Assembly (NCBI GenBank): GCA_965248955.1
Contig: OZ252212.1
Span: 186,001-250,000, forward strand
Length of the DNA stretch: 64,000 nt
Direction of reading: 5' to 3'
DNA from: DAOUJH01 sp965248955
GTDB lineage: Bacteria > Chloroflexota > Dehalococcoidia > Lucifugimonadales > QGNO01
In this document: in pieces, positions 1-7,478 of the stretch
How positions within the stretch are numbered: the first letter of the stretch is position 1
Layout: each line of letters starts with the position of its first letter
Translations under genes and position numbers: made by a program
The notes under the pieces: generated by a model
What the model was told of the DNA's origin: nothing
What the model saw: the letters and a program-made list of their open reading frames with translations, nothing else
Database searches by the model: none

Positions 1-265
1 GGTTCCACATTGAATCCCCAAGGCTCCCCTGAAGAAGGCCAGCAATCCAATCGACATACTGGACGTGGAGCGGCCGGTCCGTGCCGAGCTGACGGCGTAG
101 ATCAGCAAGTGCGTCAGGGTCCACCTGGGCGGCTCCCTCTTCGCCGGCAAGGAGGGCATAAGCAATGTCGCCTGGTATCACGCGCATCACGACAAATACC
201 AGAATGGTGGCCCCAACCAGCGTGGGTATGGCTATCAGCAACCGGCGAACGATCAACCTCTGCAT
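1..265 (-). CDS. Peptide/oligopeptide ABC transporter permease, N-terminal part (window edge)
   Basis: This is the first 88 codons of a DppB/OppB-type inner-membrane permease; the rest lies beyond base 1. The reading frame opens with a positively charged start and one long hydrophobic helix (about residues 6-27), then the family's PGD sequence, an arginine-leucine-glycine segment (RRQLG) followed by DRPLHVQY, and a WIAGLLQGSLGDS stretch. These are the hallmarks of the periplasmic entry region of DppB-like permeases. The ATG sits 3 bp after the rtcB stop, so it is translated from the same transcript as the substrate-binding lipoprotein, archease and rtcB upstream. It probably forms the channel used by that lipoprotein. 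Substrate specificity cannot be told from this fragment. Confidence 0.85.
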   Translation of the reverse strand, partial: MQRLIVRRLLIAIPTLVGATILVFVVMRVIPGDIAYALLAGEEGAAQVDPDALADLRRQLGTDRPLHVQYVDWIAGLLQGSLGDSMWN

Positions 266-268
266 GCT

Positions 269-1726
269 TCAGCCTTTGATCACACCCAGCGGCCTGAGAC
301 GGGCGACTCTCCTGGACAGCCCGGCGCCGTCGGCCACACGCATGACCTCCTCCACGTCTTTGTACGCCAGCGACGCCTCTTCAGCCAGGGAGCCCCAGCC
401 GTGTGCCATGGCGATGATGCCCTGCTGCTCCAGCTCATCCTGGATATTGCGGCCCTTCAGCAGTTTCCTGGCCCTGGTGCGGCTTTCCACACGTCCCGCT
501 CCGTGACAAGTCGAACCGAATGACAGCTCCATCGCCCGTGGGTCTCCCACCGCTATATAAGAGCATCGCCCCATGTCGCCGGGGACGAATACGGGCTGTC
601 CAACGTCGCGGTATCTTGCTGGCACGTCCGGGTGCCCGGCGGGGAAAGACCTAGTGGCGCCTTTGCGGTGAACGCAAAGGCGGGTCTCCCTGCCGTCTAC
701 TACGTGGTCTTCAAGCTTGGCCATGTTGTGACTGACGTCATAGACCTGCCGTATGCCCATTTCTGTCCAGGAAACGCCAAAGACCTGCTCGAAAGATTGG
801 CGGGTCCACTGGGTGATGCATTGCCGGTTTGCCCAGGCAAAGTTGGCGGCGGCGCGCATTGCGGCCAGATAAGCCTGGCCTTCCGCCGATGAGATTGGAA
901 CGGCGGCAAGCTGCCTGTCTGGCAGGTCAATGCCGTACCGCCTGCTGCCAGCCTCAATGGTCCTCAGTGAATCGGTGCAGACCTGGTGTCCCAGCCCGCG
1001 GGAGCCACAGTGGATAAGGACGGTAACCTGGCCCGTTTCGTAGATGGCCATGGCCCGGGCAGCCACGGGATCAAATATGGCGTCCACCACCTGTATCTCT
1101 AGAAAATGGTTGCCAGATCCAAGGGTGCCTAGCTGAGGCCCGCCCCGCTGCTTGGGCCGGTCGCCCACCGCATCCGGGTCAGCGCCGGGCATGCAGCCCA
1201 GCTCTTCCGTGACCTCCAAGTCCTCGGGGTCTCCAAATCCATGCTCAACCGCCCAGGATGCGCCTTGCACCAACACACTGTCGATGTCTCTGCGGCTCAG
1301 CTTCAGGCGACCTCCCGATCCAAGCCCGGAGTGGATATCGCGGAAAAGGGACGATACCAGCTCCTTGAGCTTGGGACGCACGTCATCTTCGCTGAGATCC
1401 GTGCGAAGAAGACGGACGCCGCAATTGATGTCGAAGCCGACTCCGCCCGGCGAGATTACGCCCTCCTCTTCGACCAGGGTCGCGGCCACGCCGCCAATGG
1501 GGAAGCCGTAGCCCCAGTGAATATCCGGCATGGCCAGAGAAGCGCCTACGATACCCGGCAGAAAAGCCACGTTGGCTACTTGCTCCATGCACTTGTCTTC
1601 AATGATTCCGCCCAGCAGAGCCTCGCTGGCAAAGATGACTCCGGGAGCCAGCATACCGCTCTTGTAGCTTTGCGGGACCTCCCACCTGTTGTCGTCCAGC
1701 TTGCGAAGGATATTGGAGTAATCCAT
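269..1726 (-). CDS. rtcB: RNA-splicing/repair ligase RtcB
   Basis: This is a 485-residue GTP- and Mn-dependent RNA ligase that joins 2',3'-cyclic phosphate (3'-phosphate) ends to 5'-hydroxyl ends in RNA repair or tRNA splicing. Visible family signatures in order are GVGFDINCGVRLL (metal-binding Asp and Cys), LGSGNHFLE, HCGSRGLGHQ, VYDVSHNMAK and, near the C-terminus, STCHGAGR, which carries the histidine that is guanylylated. Length is normal for bacterial RtcB. A longer frame reaches back to 1792, but the ATG at 1726 gives the usual N-terminus and lies 7 bp after the archease stop, so I chose it. Archease, its activating partner, is directly upstream, and an ABC permease gene begins 3 bp downstream. 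Confidence 0.95.
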   Translation of the reverse strand: MDYSNILRKLDDNRWEVPQSYKSGMLAPGVIFASEALLGGIIEDKCMEQVANVAFLPGIVGASLAMPDIHWGYGFPIGGVAATLVEEEGVISPGGVGFDINCGVRLLRTDLSEDDVRPKLKELVSSLFRDIHSGLGSGGRLKLSRRDIDSVLVQGASWAVEHGFGDPEDLEVTEELGCMPGADPDAVGDRPKQRGGPQLGTLGSGNHFLEIQVVDAIFDPVAARAMAIYETGQVTVLIHCGSRGLGHQVCTDSLRTIEAGSRRYGIDLPDRQLAAVPISSAEGQAYLAAMRAAANFAWANRQCITQWTRQSFEQVFGVSWTEMGIRQVYDVSHNMAKLEDHVVDGRETRLCVHRKGATRSFPAGHPDVPARYRDVGQPVFVPGDMGRCSYIAVGDPRAMELSFGSTCHGAGRVESRTRARKLLKGRNIQDELEQQGIIAMAHGWGSLAEEASLAYKDVEEVMRVADGAGLSRRVARLRPLGVIKG

Positions 1727-1733
1727 GTCTAAC

Positions 1734-2147
1734 CTACACGTCAAGCACCACTTGGATGCGCCATTCACGGTCGTGGGACACCTCAAGGCCATGATACGTG
1801 GCGGCCTTTACCTTGGTAAACACCCGCTTCAGGGGGTCAACCTTTTCACCGGAACAGCGCGCCGTCAAAGCCTTTCCTCCCTCCTCCACGCATATCCGGA
1901 ACTCTTTGGGCAGGAACCCATCAACTTCATATCTGTAGAGAAGCTCGTTGAGCCAGTCGACCGCCAGTGCCTCTTCATCAGCGGAAGATACGTAGAATTC
2001 CCAGGAGTCGCTCACCTCTATGGTTTCCGGGTCTGCTATGAGGGCAAACATCCCCTCGGCCAGGAAGGCTAACGCTTCAGCCATCGTATTGCCACAGGCT
2101 ACTATACCCACGTCGGCGGTGTGATCCAGAATCTGGTAGCTTGCCAA
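1734..2147 (-). CDS. Archease (RtcB activator)
   Basis: This 137-residue protein matches archease, the small acidic protein that speeds RtcB guanylylation and turnover. The N-terminal YQILDHTADVGI motif carries the metal-binding Asp, and the central VDWLNELLYRYE and C-terminal VKAATYHGLEV segments are family hallmarks. The normal length is about 135-145 residues. It ends 7 bp before rtcB, consistent with co-translation and with the known partnership. The upstream neighbour is a peptide-type ABC substrate-binding protein ending 43 bp away, so the archease-rtcB pair sits inside a transporter operon. Confidence 0.93.
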   Translation of the reverse strand: MASYQILDHTADVGIVACGNTMAEALAFLAEGMFALIADPETIEVSDSWEFYVSSADEEALAVDWLNELLYRYEVDGFLPKEFRICVEEGGKALTARCSGEKVDPLKRVFTKVKAATYHGLEVSHDREWRIQVVLDV

Positions 2148-2190
2148 GGGCCTCTCCGTTTCAAAAAGGATTCCTAGCCAAGAATGCCGG

Positions 2191-3864
2191 CTAGGGAGAA
2201 TCTTTCCACACGCGCTCCAGGCGTTCGTCAGTGTAAGAGGTAAGGCCTATGGGCACATCTCTGACGTAGGAGTAGTGATTCTTGGTAAGGTTATGTACGG
2301 CGGTTGGAATGATGGGAAGGTCATCGTAGATGATCCGTTCCATCTCCAAAACCAAAGAACGACGCTCGCTTCTATCCAGCTCTGTAGACTGCCGCGAGTA
2401 CAGCTCATCGATACGAGGGTTGCTATAGCCAAGCCAGTTGCGTGAAGCGCCGGTAATGAAGTAGCCGCCGAACAGCTCGTCCGGGTCGCCGGTGGTAAGG
2501 CAGAAGTAGTAGGACATGATGTCGTAGTCCAGCGACTCGCCGGCGGGGAAAAGCTGAGCACGGTCGACAAGTGTCACGCTGGCTTCGATGCCAAGCCTGG
2601 CCAGCTCGCCGGTAAAGAACTCGGCCTGCCTGGGATACGCACCGGAGTTGCGGCTGAGCAGGTCGACGCTGATCCCGTCAGGGTAGAGCTCCCGCACGAT
2701 GCGCTGGGCTTCGGCCAGGTCCTCATCTTTGGGTTGACGGAAGCCGGGCATGTCCCATATTTCCCCGGCGGAGAGGCCCCAGCCGCCGGTATCCAGGTAC
2801 AGCGACGCTTCGGCGTTGCCGTTGTGCACCACTTCAATGTAAGCCTTACGGTCTATGGCCATGTTGATGGCGTGACGGAGTTGAGGATTATCAAAGGGCG
2901 GCCTGGTGGAATTCAGAAGCAACCCCTGGGGAGCACAATACGTGGAGTAGGGGCGGACAACTATCCGGTTATTCTCCACCATTTCCTGTACCACCGGTCT
3001 GTTGCTGAGGCTCCAAGCTGCACGGTTCAACTCAACTCTGCCGGTTATGAACGCCACCTCAGAGGCGGAGAAATCACGGCTGAGAAAGACCTGGATCCCG
3101 TCCAGGTAGGGGAGTCCTTCCTTGAAGTAGCCAGGGTTGCGTTCGTACTCCCACATAGCGCCGCGCTCCATGCTCTTTATGCGGAACGGACCTGAGCCGT
3201 GCGGCATCTGCTGCAGGTCTTCCTGGCTGGTCCCCTCCGGCATGATGGCGGCGAACCCGGTGGCAAGGAACGAATGCAAAGAGGCGGAAGGGGTCTCCAG
3301 GTGAAGTCGCACCGTGTGATCGTCTACCACCTCTACGCCATTGTCGGGACGTGCAATGCTAATGAACTCTTTGATGGGGCCCACACGGGATGAAACTCTG
3401 CCGTCCACCAGTCCCATGATCTTTCCCAGGCTGTACTTGACATCTTTGGCGGTAAGAGGTGTTCCCTCATGGAACAGCACGTCGTCTCTGAGAAAGTAGG
3501 TGATGGTGCGCCCGTCGCCAGAAACCTCAAAGCTATCGGCAACGTCAGTCTCAATGGTATTGCCATCGGGATTCCAAACCAGATTGTTATACAGCTTGGA
3601 GTTGTGCACGTTGTCCGGACTGGCCGCTGCATTATGAGGATCGAAACTCACCGGGTCGGTGATACTCATCTGGCGGAGCACACCGCCTGTTATGGGAGAC
3701 CCTGTGCCATCCGGAGACGGGACGTCGCTGCCGGCGGCCCCTGGAGTGGCCTGTACGGTGGGGGTAGCCGTAGGTGACGCCGCAGAAGAGCACGACATTG
3801 CCAGCACAGCGGCCGCAATGCCTATTACGGCAAGAAGATAACGGGGCGCGTTTGCTGATCTCAT
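2191..3864 (-). CDS. ABC transporter substrate-binding lipoprotein, family 5 (peptide/nickel type)
   Basis: This is a 557-residue extracytoplasmic solute-binding protein of the DppA/OppA class. The N-terminus has basic residues, a hydrophobic segment and a lipobox (LAMSC, lipidated Cys at residue 25), followed by a Ser/Ala/Thr/Pro-rich linker of about 35 residues. The mature domain opens with GGVLRQM and DPVSFDPH and contains the family's WNPDGNTIETDVADSFEVS and LRDDVLFHEGTPLTAKDV segments. It should capture a peptide or similar ligand outside the membrane and deliver it to the permease starting at 265. It is the first gene of the minus-strand operon. Ligand identity is unknown; family 5 also includes nickel and glycoside binders. 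Confidence 0.92.
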   Translation of the reverse strand: MRSANAPRYLLAVIGIAAAVLAMSCSSAASPTATPTVQATPGAAGSDVPSPDGTGSPITGGVLRQMSITDPVSFDPHNAAASPDNVHNSKLYNNLVWNPDGNTIETDVADSFEVSGDGRTITYFLRDDVLFHEGTPLTAKDVKYSLGKIMGLVDGRVSSRVGPIKEFISIARPDNGVEVVDDHTVRLHLETPSASLHSFLATGFAAIMPEGTSQEDLQQMPHGSGPFRIKSMERGAMWEYERNPGYFKEGLPYLDGIQVFLSRDFSASEVAFITGRVELNRAAWSLSNRPVVQEMVENNRIVVRPYSTYCAPQGLLLNSTRPPFDNPQLRHAINMAIDRKAYIEVVHNGNAEASLYLDTGGWGLSAGEIWDMPGFRQPKDEDLAEAQRIVRELYPDGISVDLLSRNSGAYPRQAEFFTGELARLGIEASVTLVDRAQLFPAGESLDYDIMSYYFCLTTGDPDELFGGYFITGASRNWLGYSNPRIDELYSRQSTELDRSERRSLVLEMERIIYDDLPIIPTAVHNLTKNHYSYVRDVPIGLTSYTDERLERVWKDSP

Positions 3865-3899
3865 ATAGCCTCTGTCATAACCAAGCGTCTGTGGAGCTT

Positions 3900-3928
3900 A
3901 TATTAATTCTTTATGAGGATAAGGTGAA
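3900..3928 (-). promoter_or_regulatory. Probable sigma-70-type promoter of the ABC/archease/rtcB operon
   Basis: On the minus strand TTCACC (3928-3923) and TAATAT (3905-3900) are separated by exactly 17 bp. Each matches the sigma-70 consensus at 4 of 6 positions. The site lies about 40 bp upstream of the lipoprotein start. It is a weak match, seen by eye only. Confidence 0.35.
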
Positions 3929-4041
3929 GGGGAGATGTTGCGGGCATACAGACATTGAGACGTGCCGATGAACATTCCCAGTTCACAAAAGACGCGTAAA
4001 ACGTCCGCCAAAGAATCGGGGATAATAGCAACGGCTGGCCC

Positions 4042-4070
4042 TTGACAACTCCCTGGCTGTAGTTTATAGT
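4042..4070 (+). promoter_or_regulatory. Near-consensus promoter of membrane protein/regulator cassette
   Basis: TTGACA (4042-4047, perfect -35), a 17-bp spacer and TATAGT (4065-4070, 5 of 6 for -10) lie 36 bp upstream of the membrane-protein ATG. A 19-bp palindrome at 4060-4078 covers the whole -10 element, so a bound repressor would block polymerase. Confidence 0.75.
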
Positions 4071-4078
4071 ATAAACTA
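4060..4078. promoter_or_regulatory. 19-bp perfect palindrome, probable operator
   Basis: The sequence TAGTTTATAGTATAAACTA reads as two perfect 9-bp inverted half-sites around one central base. It overlaps the -10 box of the adjacent promoter. The second gene of the cassette (4738-5049) encodes a winged-helix regulator, so autorepression is the simplest reading. That link is an inference. Confidence 0.65.
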
Positions 4079-4105
4079 CTTTACAACACTACGTGGAGGG
4101 TCGGC

Positions 4106-4741
4106 ATGCGGAAACAAGACAGCGAAGGGCAGAGGATCACCCCAGAGCAGGGGTGGACTTCAATACACGCCACCTTGGACAGGTCCCACAGTTCCATGTA
4201 CATGGCGGGCTGGACCAGCATCATGCTGTTGTGGGGCGCCATCGTAGTGGTGGGATACCTTTCCATGTATACCATTGAAACATTGGCGCCTGTGTTTGCC
4301 ACCGACTACCCATGGTATCCCGGTCCCCTGTGGTTCGGCCTGGTAATCCCGGGCATGATTGGGAGCTCGATCATCGGCTACCGAGCCAGCAAGCAGAACG
4401 CAAGCGGACCCTCCTCTACAGCGGCAGGTCTCCGCGTATTCGGCTTCTGGATGGCTGTGGTAGCGGCCGCCTTCGTCATTCCCGCAGCGTCCGGCTTGTG
4501 GACCGCCGGCACCGACCCAATCGCCATCAGCGGAGTCGGAGTCGGCATAGTTGCGCTGGGATACATTCTGTTCGGCATCATGCACCACTCGGCCATTGCC
4601 CTAGTAGGTCTTGGCATCGCTGCTTCCTACTATTTGCCAACGCACTTTGCCGGTGACGCCGCGCCTGTGGTGTCGGCAGTGCTTATAATCGCCGTCGTAG
4701 TCGTCGCATGGGTATGGATTCACAAGAGCCGCGCGGCATGA
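4106..4741 (+). CDS. Integral membrane protein of unknown function
   Basis: This is a 211-residue protein I do not recognise. A hydrophilic N-terminus of about 35 residues is followed by five or six hydrophobic stretches (roughly residues 37-57, 73-91, 111-131, 140-160, 163-180 and 187-206), ending in a short basic tail. There is no cleavable signal peptide and no metal or catalytic motif. GGAGG (4093-4097) lies 8 bp upstream of the ATG. Its stop overlaps the start of the downstream regulator (ATGA), so the two are translationally coupled. The arrangement of membrane protein plus small DNA-binding protein behind one operator suggests a sensor or stress-response cassette, but no function can be assigned. 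Confidence 0.75.
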   Translation: MRKQDSEGQRITPEQGWTSIHATLDRSHSSMYMAGWTSIMLLWGAIVVVGYLSMYTIETLAPVFATDYPWYPGPLWFGLVIPGMIGSSIIGYRASKQNASGPSSTAAGLRVFGFWMAVVAAAFVIPAASGLWTAGTDPIAISGVGVGIVALGYILFGIMHHSAIALVGLGIAASYYLPTHFAGDAAPVVSAVLIIAVVVVAWVWIHKSRAA

Positions 4742-5049
4742 GTGAGGAACCGGTCATCCTCAACGAGGCGATACATCAGTCCACACGCCTGCGCATAATG
4801 ACGCTGCTGGTGTCCCTGTCCGACTCGGACCGTGTGGCCCATGGCTTTATCCAAAATACGTTGGGCCTGACCGGCGGCAACCTCACCATCCATCTGCGCA
4901 AGCTGGAGGATGCCGGGTACGTCAACACCACCAAAGAATTCCTTGATTTAAAACCCCGCACCTGGGTGGAGGCGACGTCTGAGGGCCGCAGAGCTTTCAC
5001 CGAGTACCTAAGTAGCCTCGAATGCGCCCTCAATAAGTCCTTTCGATAG
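4738..5049 (+). CDS. Winged-helix transcriptional regulator (MarR/ArsR-like)
   Basis: This is a 103-residue single-domain DNA-binding protein. The fold is suggested by HQSTRLRIMTLL (helix 1), a recognition region LGLTGGNLTIHLRKLEDAGYV typical of winged-helix regulators that act on one hydrophobic effector surface, and a basic wing ending TWVEATSEGRRAF. No effector domain or cysteine/histidine metal site is present. An in-frame ATG also exists at 4708, but the ATG at 4738 overlaps the preceding stop and gives the expected N-terminus. The likely target is the palindrome at 4060-4078 in its own promoter. Confidence 0.8.
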   Translation: MSEEPVILNEAIHQSTRLRIMTLLVSLSDSDRVAHGFIQNTLGLTGGNLTIHLRKLEDAGYVNTTKEFLDLKPRTWVEATSEGRRAFTEYLSSLECALNKSFR

Positions 5050-5170
5050 CCAAGTCATACCACTCACCGTCCGCTTCCCTGATTGGTTTCCTTCTTTTCA
5101 ACCGTAACATCCCACATGAGAGCGTCACCCATGTTTCATAACATAACAACACAGGTACGGTTAAAATTAT

Positions 5171-5197
5171 TGATAGCTATTCCAAGATTGTGATAGC
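5171..5197 (+). repeat. Direct repeat TGATAGC x2, 20-bp period
   Basis: TGATAGC occurs at 5171-5177 and again at 5191-5197, two helical turns apart, 40-65 bp upstream of the nuoE-like GTG start. The position fits an activator site, but the repeat is short and may be chance. Confidence 0.25.
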
Positions 5198-5235
5198 ATT
5201 CTCATACTCTCTTGTGTGGATTTCCTGGGTAGCAA

Positions 5236-5736
5236 GTGACTTCTAATAGCAAGGACTTACGAACCGCGGTAAAAAGCACCCTCATGGCTCACAATGGCGG
5301 CACGGTGACCATCCTCTCTTCTCTACTGACGATTGAAGATTCCATTGGATACATCCCCAGTGAAGCTATTGAAGAGGTGGCCGATTTCACCAATTCAACA
5401 ATAAACGACGTCTGGGGAGTAGCTTCCTTCTACACAAACTTCAGATTCACCCCGCCGGGGGAGCACGTAGTGGAAGTGTGCTGGGGGCCATCCTGTCACA
5501 TACTGGGAGCCCAGAGGATTATAAAAGAGGCGCTGGAAACTCTGGGTCTGAGCAGCGAGGGCGATACCGAAGACGGCAAGTTCACCTTCAAGTACAACAC
5601 CTGTCTCGCGGCATGCGGACAGGCTCCGGTTATCAGCGTAGACCATCAGCTCATGGGAAGAATGACGGCTGAACAGGCAAAGGAACGCATCTCACATCTC
5701 AGAAACTCAGCAAATGGCGACAAAGGATCGACATGA
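5236..5736 (+). CDS. NuoE-like [2Fe-2S] thioredoxin-fold subunit (NADH dehydrogenase / formate dehydrogenase gamma type)
   Basis: This 166-residue protein is the NuoE/HoxE/FdsG-type electron-transfer subunit. An N-terminal helical part (GYIPSEAIEEVADFTN, GVASFYTNFRFTPPG) precedes a thioredoxin-like domain holding one [2Fe-2S] cluster. The four ligands are visible as Cys82 and Cys87 (CWGPSC) and Cys123 and Cys127 (CLAAC). The start is GTG at 5236. Its stop overlaps the start of the NuoF-like gene (ATGA), indicating translational coupling, and the next gene is FdhA/NuoG-like. This is the layout of soluble NAD-linked modules rather than a full complex I operon, since no membrane Nuo subunits are present. 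Confidence 0.92.
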   Translation: MTSNSKDLRTAVKSTLMAHNGGTVTILSSLLTIEDSIGYIPSEAIEEVADFTNSTINDVWGVASFYTNFRFTPPGEHVVEVCWGPSCHILGAQRIIKEALETLGLSSEGDTEDGKFTFKYNTCLAACGQAPVISVDHQLMGRMTAEQAKERISHLRNSANGDKGST

Positions 5737-7478
5737 CCCAGGCCTTCCATGAACTGAAGCAACAAGCAAGCGACCACCTGGCCCAGCTGGAATCCAAGCC
5801 GCGCGTACGCATAGGCACCGACCTTTCCGGGCTGGCGGCGGGCGCTGAAGCAGTGGTGGAGGCTTTCCGCAGTGAGGTTGCATCAAACAAGCTGGACGTG
5901 ATCATCAGCAAAGTGGGCGGCATTGGCCTGGCCTATGCCGAGCCTTTGGTGGACATACAGCTTCCATCTCAGCCTCGCGTTTTCTACAACAACGTTGCCC
6001 CTGAGCAGGTGCTAGCGCTGGTCAAAGAGCACCTGATGGGTGGAAAGCCGGCAGCCGAGAGAGCAATGGCGGTCAGCGGCGCCGGCGATTCATCGAACGT
6101 GCCAAGCCTGGAAGACCTTCCCATGATGAAGGGGCAGGTGAGAATAGCCCTGCGTAATGCGGGGCACATTGATCCCACGGATATCTACGAATATATAGCC
6201 AGCGGCGGGTACAGCGGCCTGGACAAAGCGCTTTCCGGCATGAGTCCGCAGGAGGTCCAAGAAGAGGTGGCCACGTCTGGGCTCAGAGGCAGGGGAGGGG
6301 CGGCCTTTCCCACTGCCACCAAGTGGCGCTTCCTCATGGGTTCGCCGGGGCCGGTGAAGTATATACTCTGCAACTGCGAGGAGGGTGATCCCGGCGCCTT
6401 CAATGATAAGGGGATCCTGGAAAGCGATCCTCACACGCTGATCGAGGGAACGATACTTGCCGGTTACGCTACCGGAGCTTCCAACGGAATAGTGTTCATA
6501 CGCCACGGACACGATGTCCCCATAGAACGGACCCGTGAAGCCATCCGTCAAGCGTATGACAAGGGACTGCTGGGGGAAAATATCCTGGGAACGGAATTCA
6601 GCTTCGACGCGGAAGTCTCGCTGGTTGGCGAATCGTATGTGTCAGGAGAAGAGACGGCACTCATGGAATCCGTGGAAGGAAAGCGGGCCATGCCAAGGTA
6701 CCGTCCTCCGTTCCCCGCCGCTTACGGAGTGTGGGGCAAGCCCAGCAACATAAACAACATCAAGACTCTGGCCTACGTGCCAGAGATAGTAGCCAGAGGC
6801 GGGGAGTGGTTCGCCAGTATTGGCACGGAGAGAAGCAAAGGCACGGCCATACTCTGCCTCTCCGGCACTATAGAGCGTCCCGGTATGGTAGAGGTGCCCA
6901 TGGGCATGACCATACGCGAGGCCGTGGAAGGGCTGGGGGGCGGTGTGCCCGGGGGCGGCCCGGTCAAGCTGTTGCAAACCGGCGGCCCGCTTGGGGGAGT
7001 CCTCAGCGGTGAGAAGATGGACATACCCCTGGATTTCGACGCCATGGCTAGGGCAGGCGCAATACTGGGTTCAGGCGGTATAATCGTGGGGGACCAAAGC
7101 GTATGCGCTGTTGACCTAGCCAGGCTTCTGGTAGCCTTCTGTCAATATGAATCGTGCGGGAAGTGCTTCCCCTGCCGGCTGGGCACCACGCACCTGTTGC
7201 AGATACTGGACCGCATCTGCCAGTTCAAGGCCGGTCCACGAGACTTGGAGCTCATGCAGGAACTAGGGAGCAACATGGCAGCGGGCTCGCTGTGCGGTCA
7301 CGGGCAACTTGGGTTCAATCCAATCAAATCTTCCATAGACTATTTCCCTGATGAGTTCGTCGCCGTTATGGAGGAGAAGCGATGGCCCGCCGGTGAATAT
7401 TCCGCCGACTTCTTCATGCCGGATAGAGCAATGAGAGACCAGAACACAGAGACCTTTTCCTCGCTAAGGAGGGGCTAA
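5733..7478 (+). CDS. NuoF-like flavoprotein, NADH-binding subunit
   Basis: This 581-residue protein has the NADH/FMN-binding core of NuoF/HoxF/FdsB. The glycine-rich GLRGRGGAAFPTATKW segment (about 183-198) and the CNCEEGDPGAFND motif (about 213-225) form the nucleotide sites. The C-terminus carries a [4Fe-4S] site with Cys475, Cys478, Cys481 (CGKCFPC) and Cys521 (SLCGHGQ). The N-terminal 100 residues resemble the thioredoxin-like [2Fe-2S] domain of HydB/FdhB-type homologues, but the positions expected to hold cysteines read GTDLSGLAAGA and GGIGLAYAEP, so that cluster appears to be lost. The protein should take electrons from or give them to NAD(P)H. The gene is coupled to nuoE by a 4-bp overlap. 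Confidence 0.92.
   Translation: MTQAFHELKQQASDHLAQLESKPRVRIGTDLSGLAAGAEAVVEAFRSEVASNKLDVIISKVGGIGLAYAEPLVDIQLPSQPRVFYNNVAPEQVLALVKEHLMGGKPAAERAMAVSGAGDSSNVPSLEDLPMMKGQVRIALRNAGHIDPTDIYEYIASGGYSGLDKALSGMSPQEVQEEVATSGLRGRGGAAFPTATKWRFLMGSPGPVKYILCNCEEGDPGAFNDKGILESDPHTLIEGTILAGYATGASNGIVFIRHGHDVPIERTREAIRQAYDKGLLGENILGTEFSFDAEVSLVGESYVSGEETALMESVEGKRAMPRYRPPFPAAYGVWGKPSNINNIKTLAYVPEIVARGGEWFASIGTERSKGTAILCLSGTIERPGMVEVPMGMTIREAVEGLGGGVPGGGPVKLLQTGGPLGGVLSGEKMDIPLDFDAMARAGAILGSGGIIVGDQSVCAVDLARLLVAFCQYESCGKCFPCRLGTTHLLQILDRICQFKAGPRDLELMQELGSNMAAGSLCGHGQLGFNPIKSSIDYFPDEFVAVMEEKRWPAGEYSADFFMPDRAMRDQNTETFSSLRRG

Noticed and set aside
10..279. Plus-strand 89-codon frame at the window start
   Set aside because: The minus strand here encodes a convincing DppB-like permease N-terminus.
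5169..5200. Sigma-70 promoter using TTGATA upstream of nuoE-like gene
   Set aside because: At 17-bp spacing the -10 would be ATAGCA, a poor match; only the direct repeat was kept, at low confidence.
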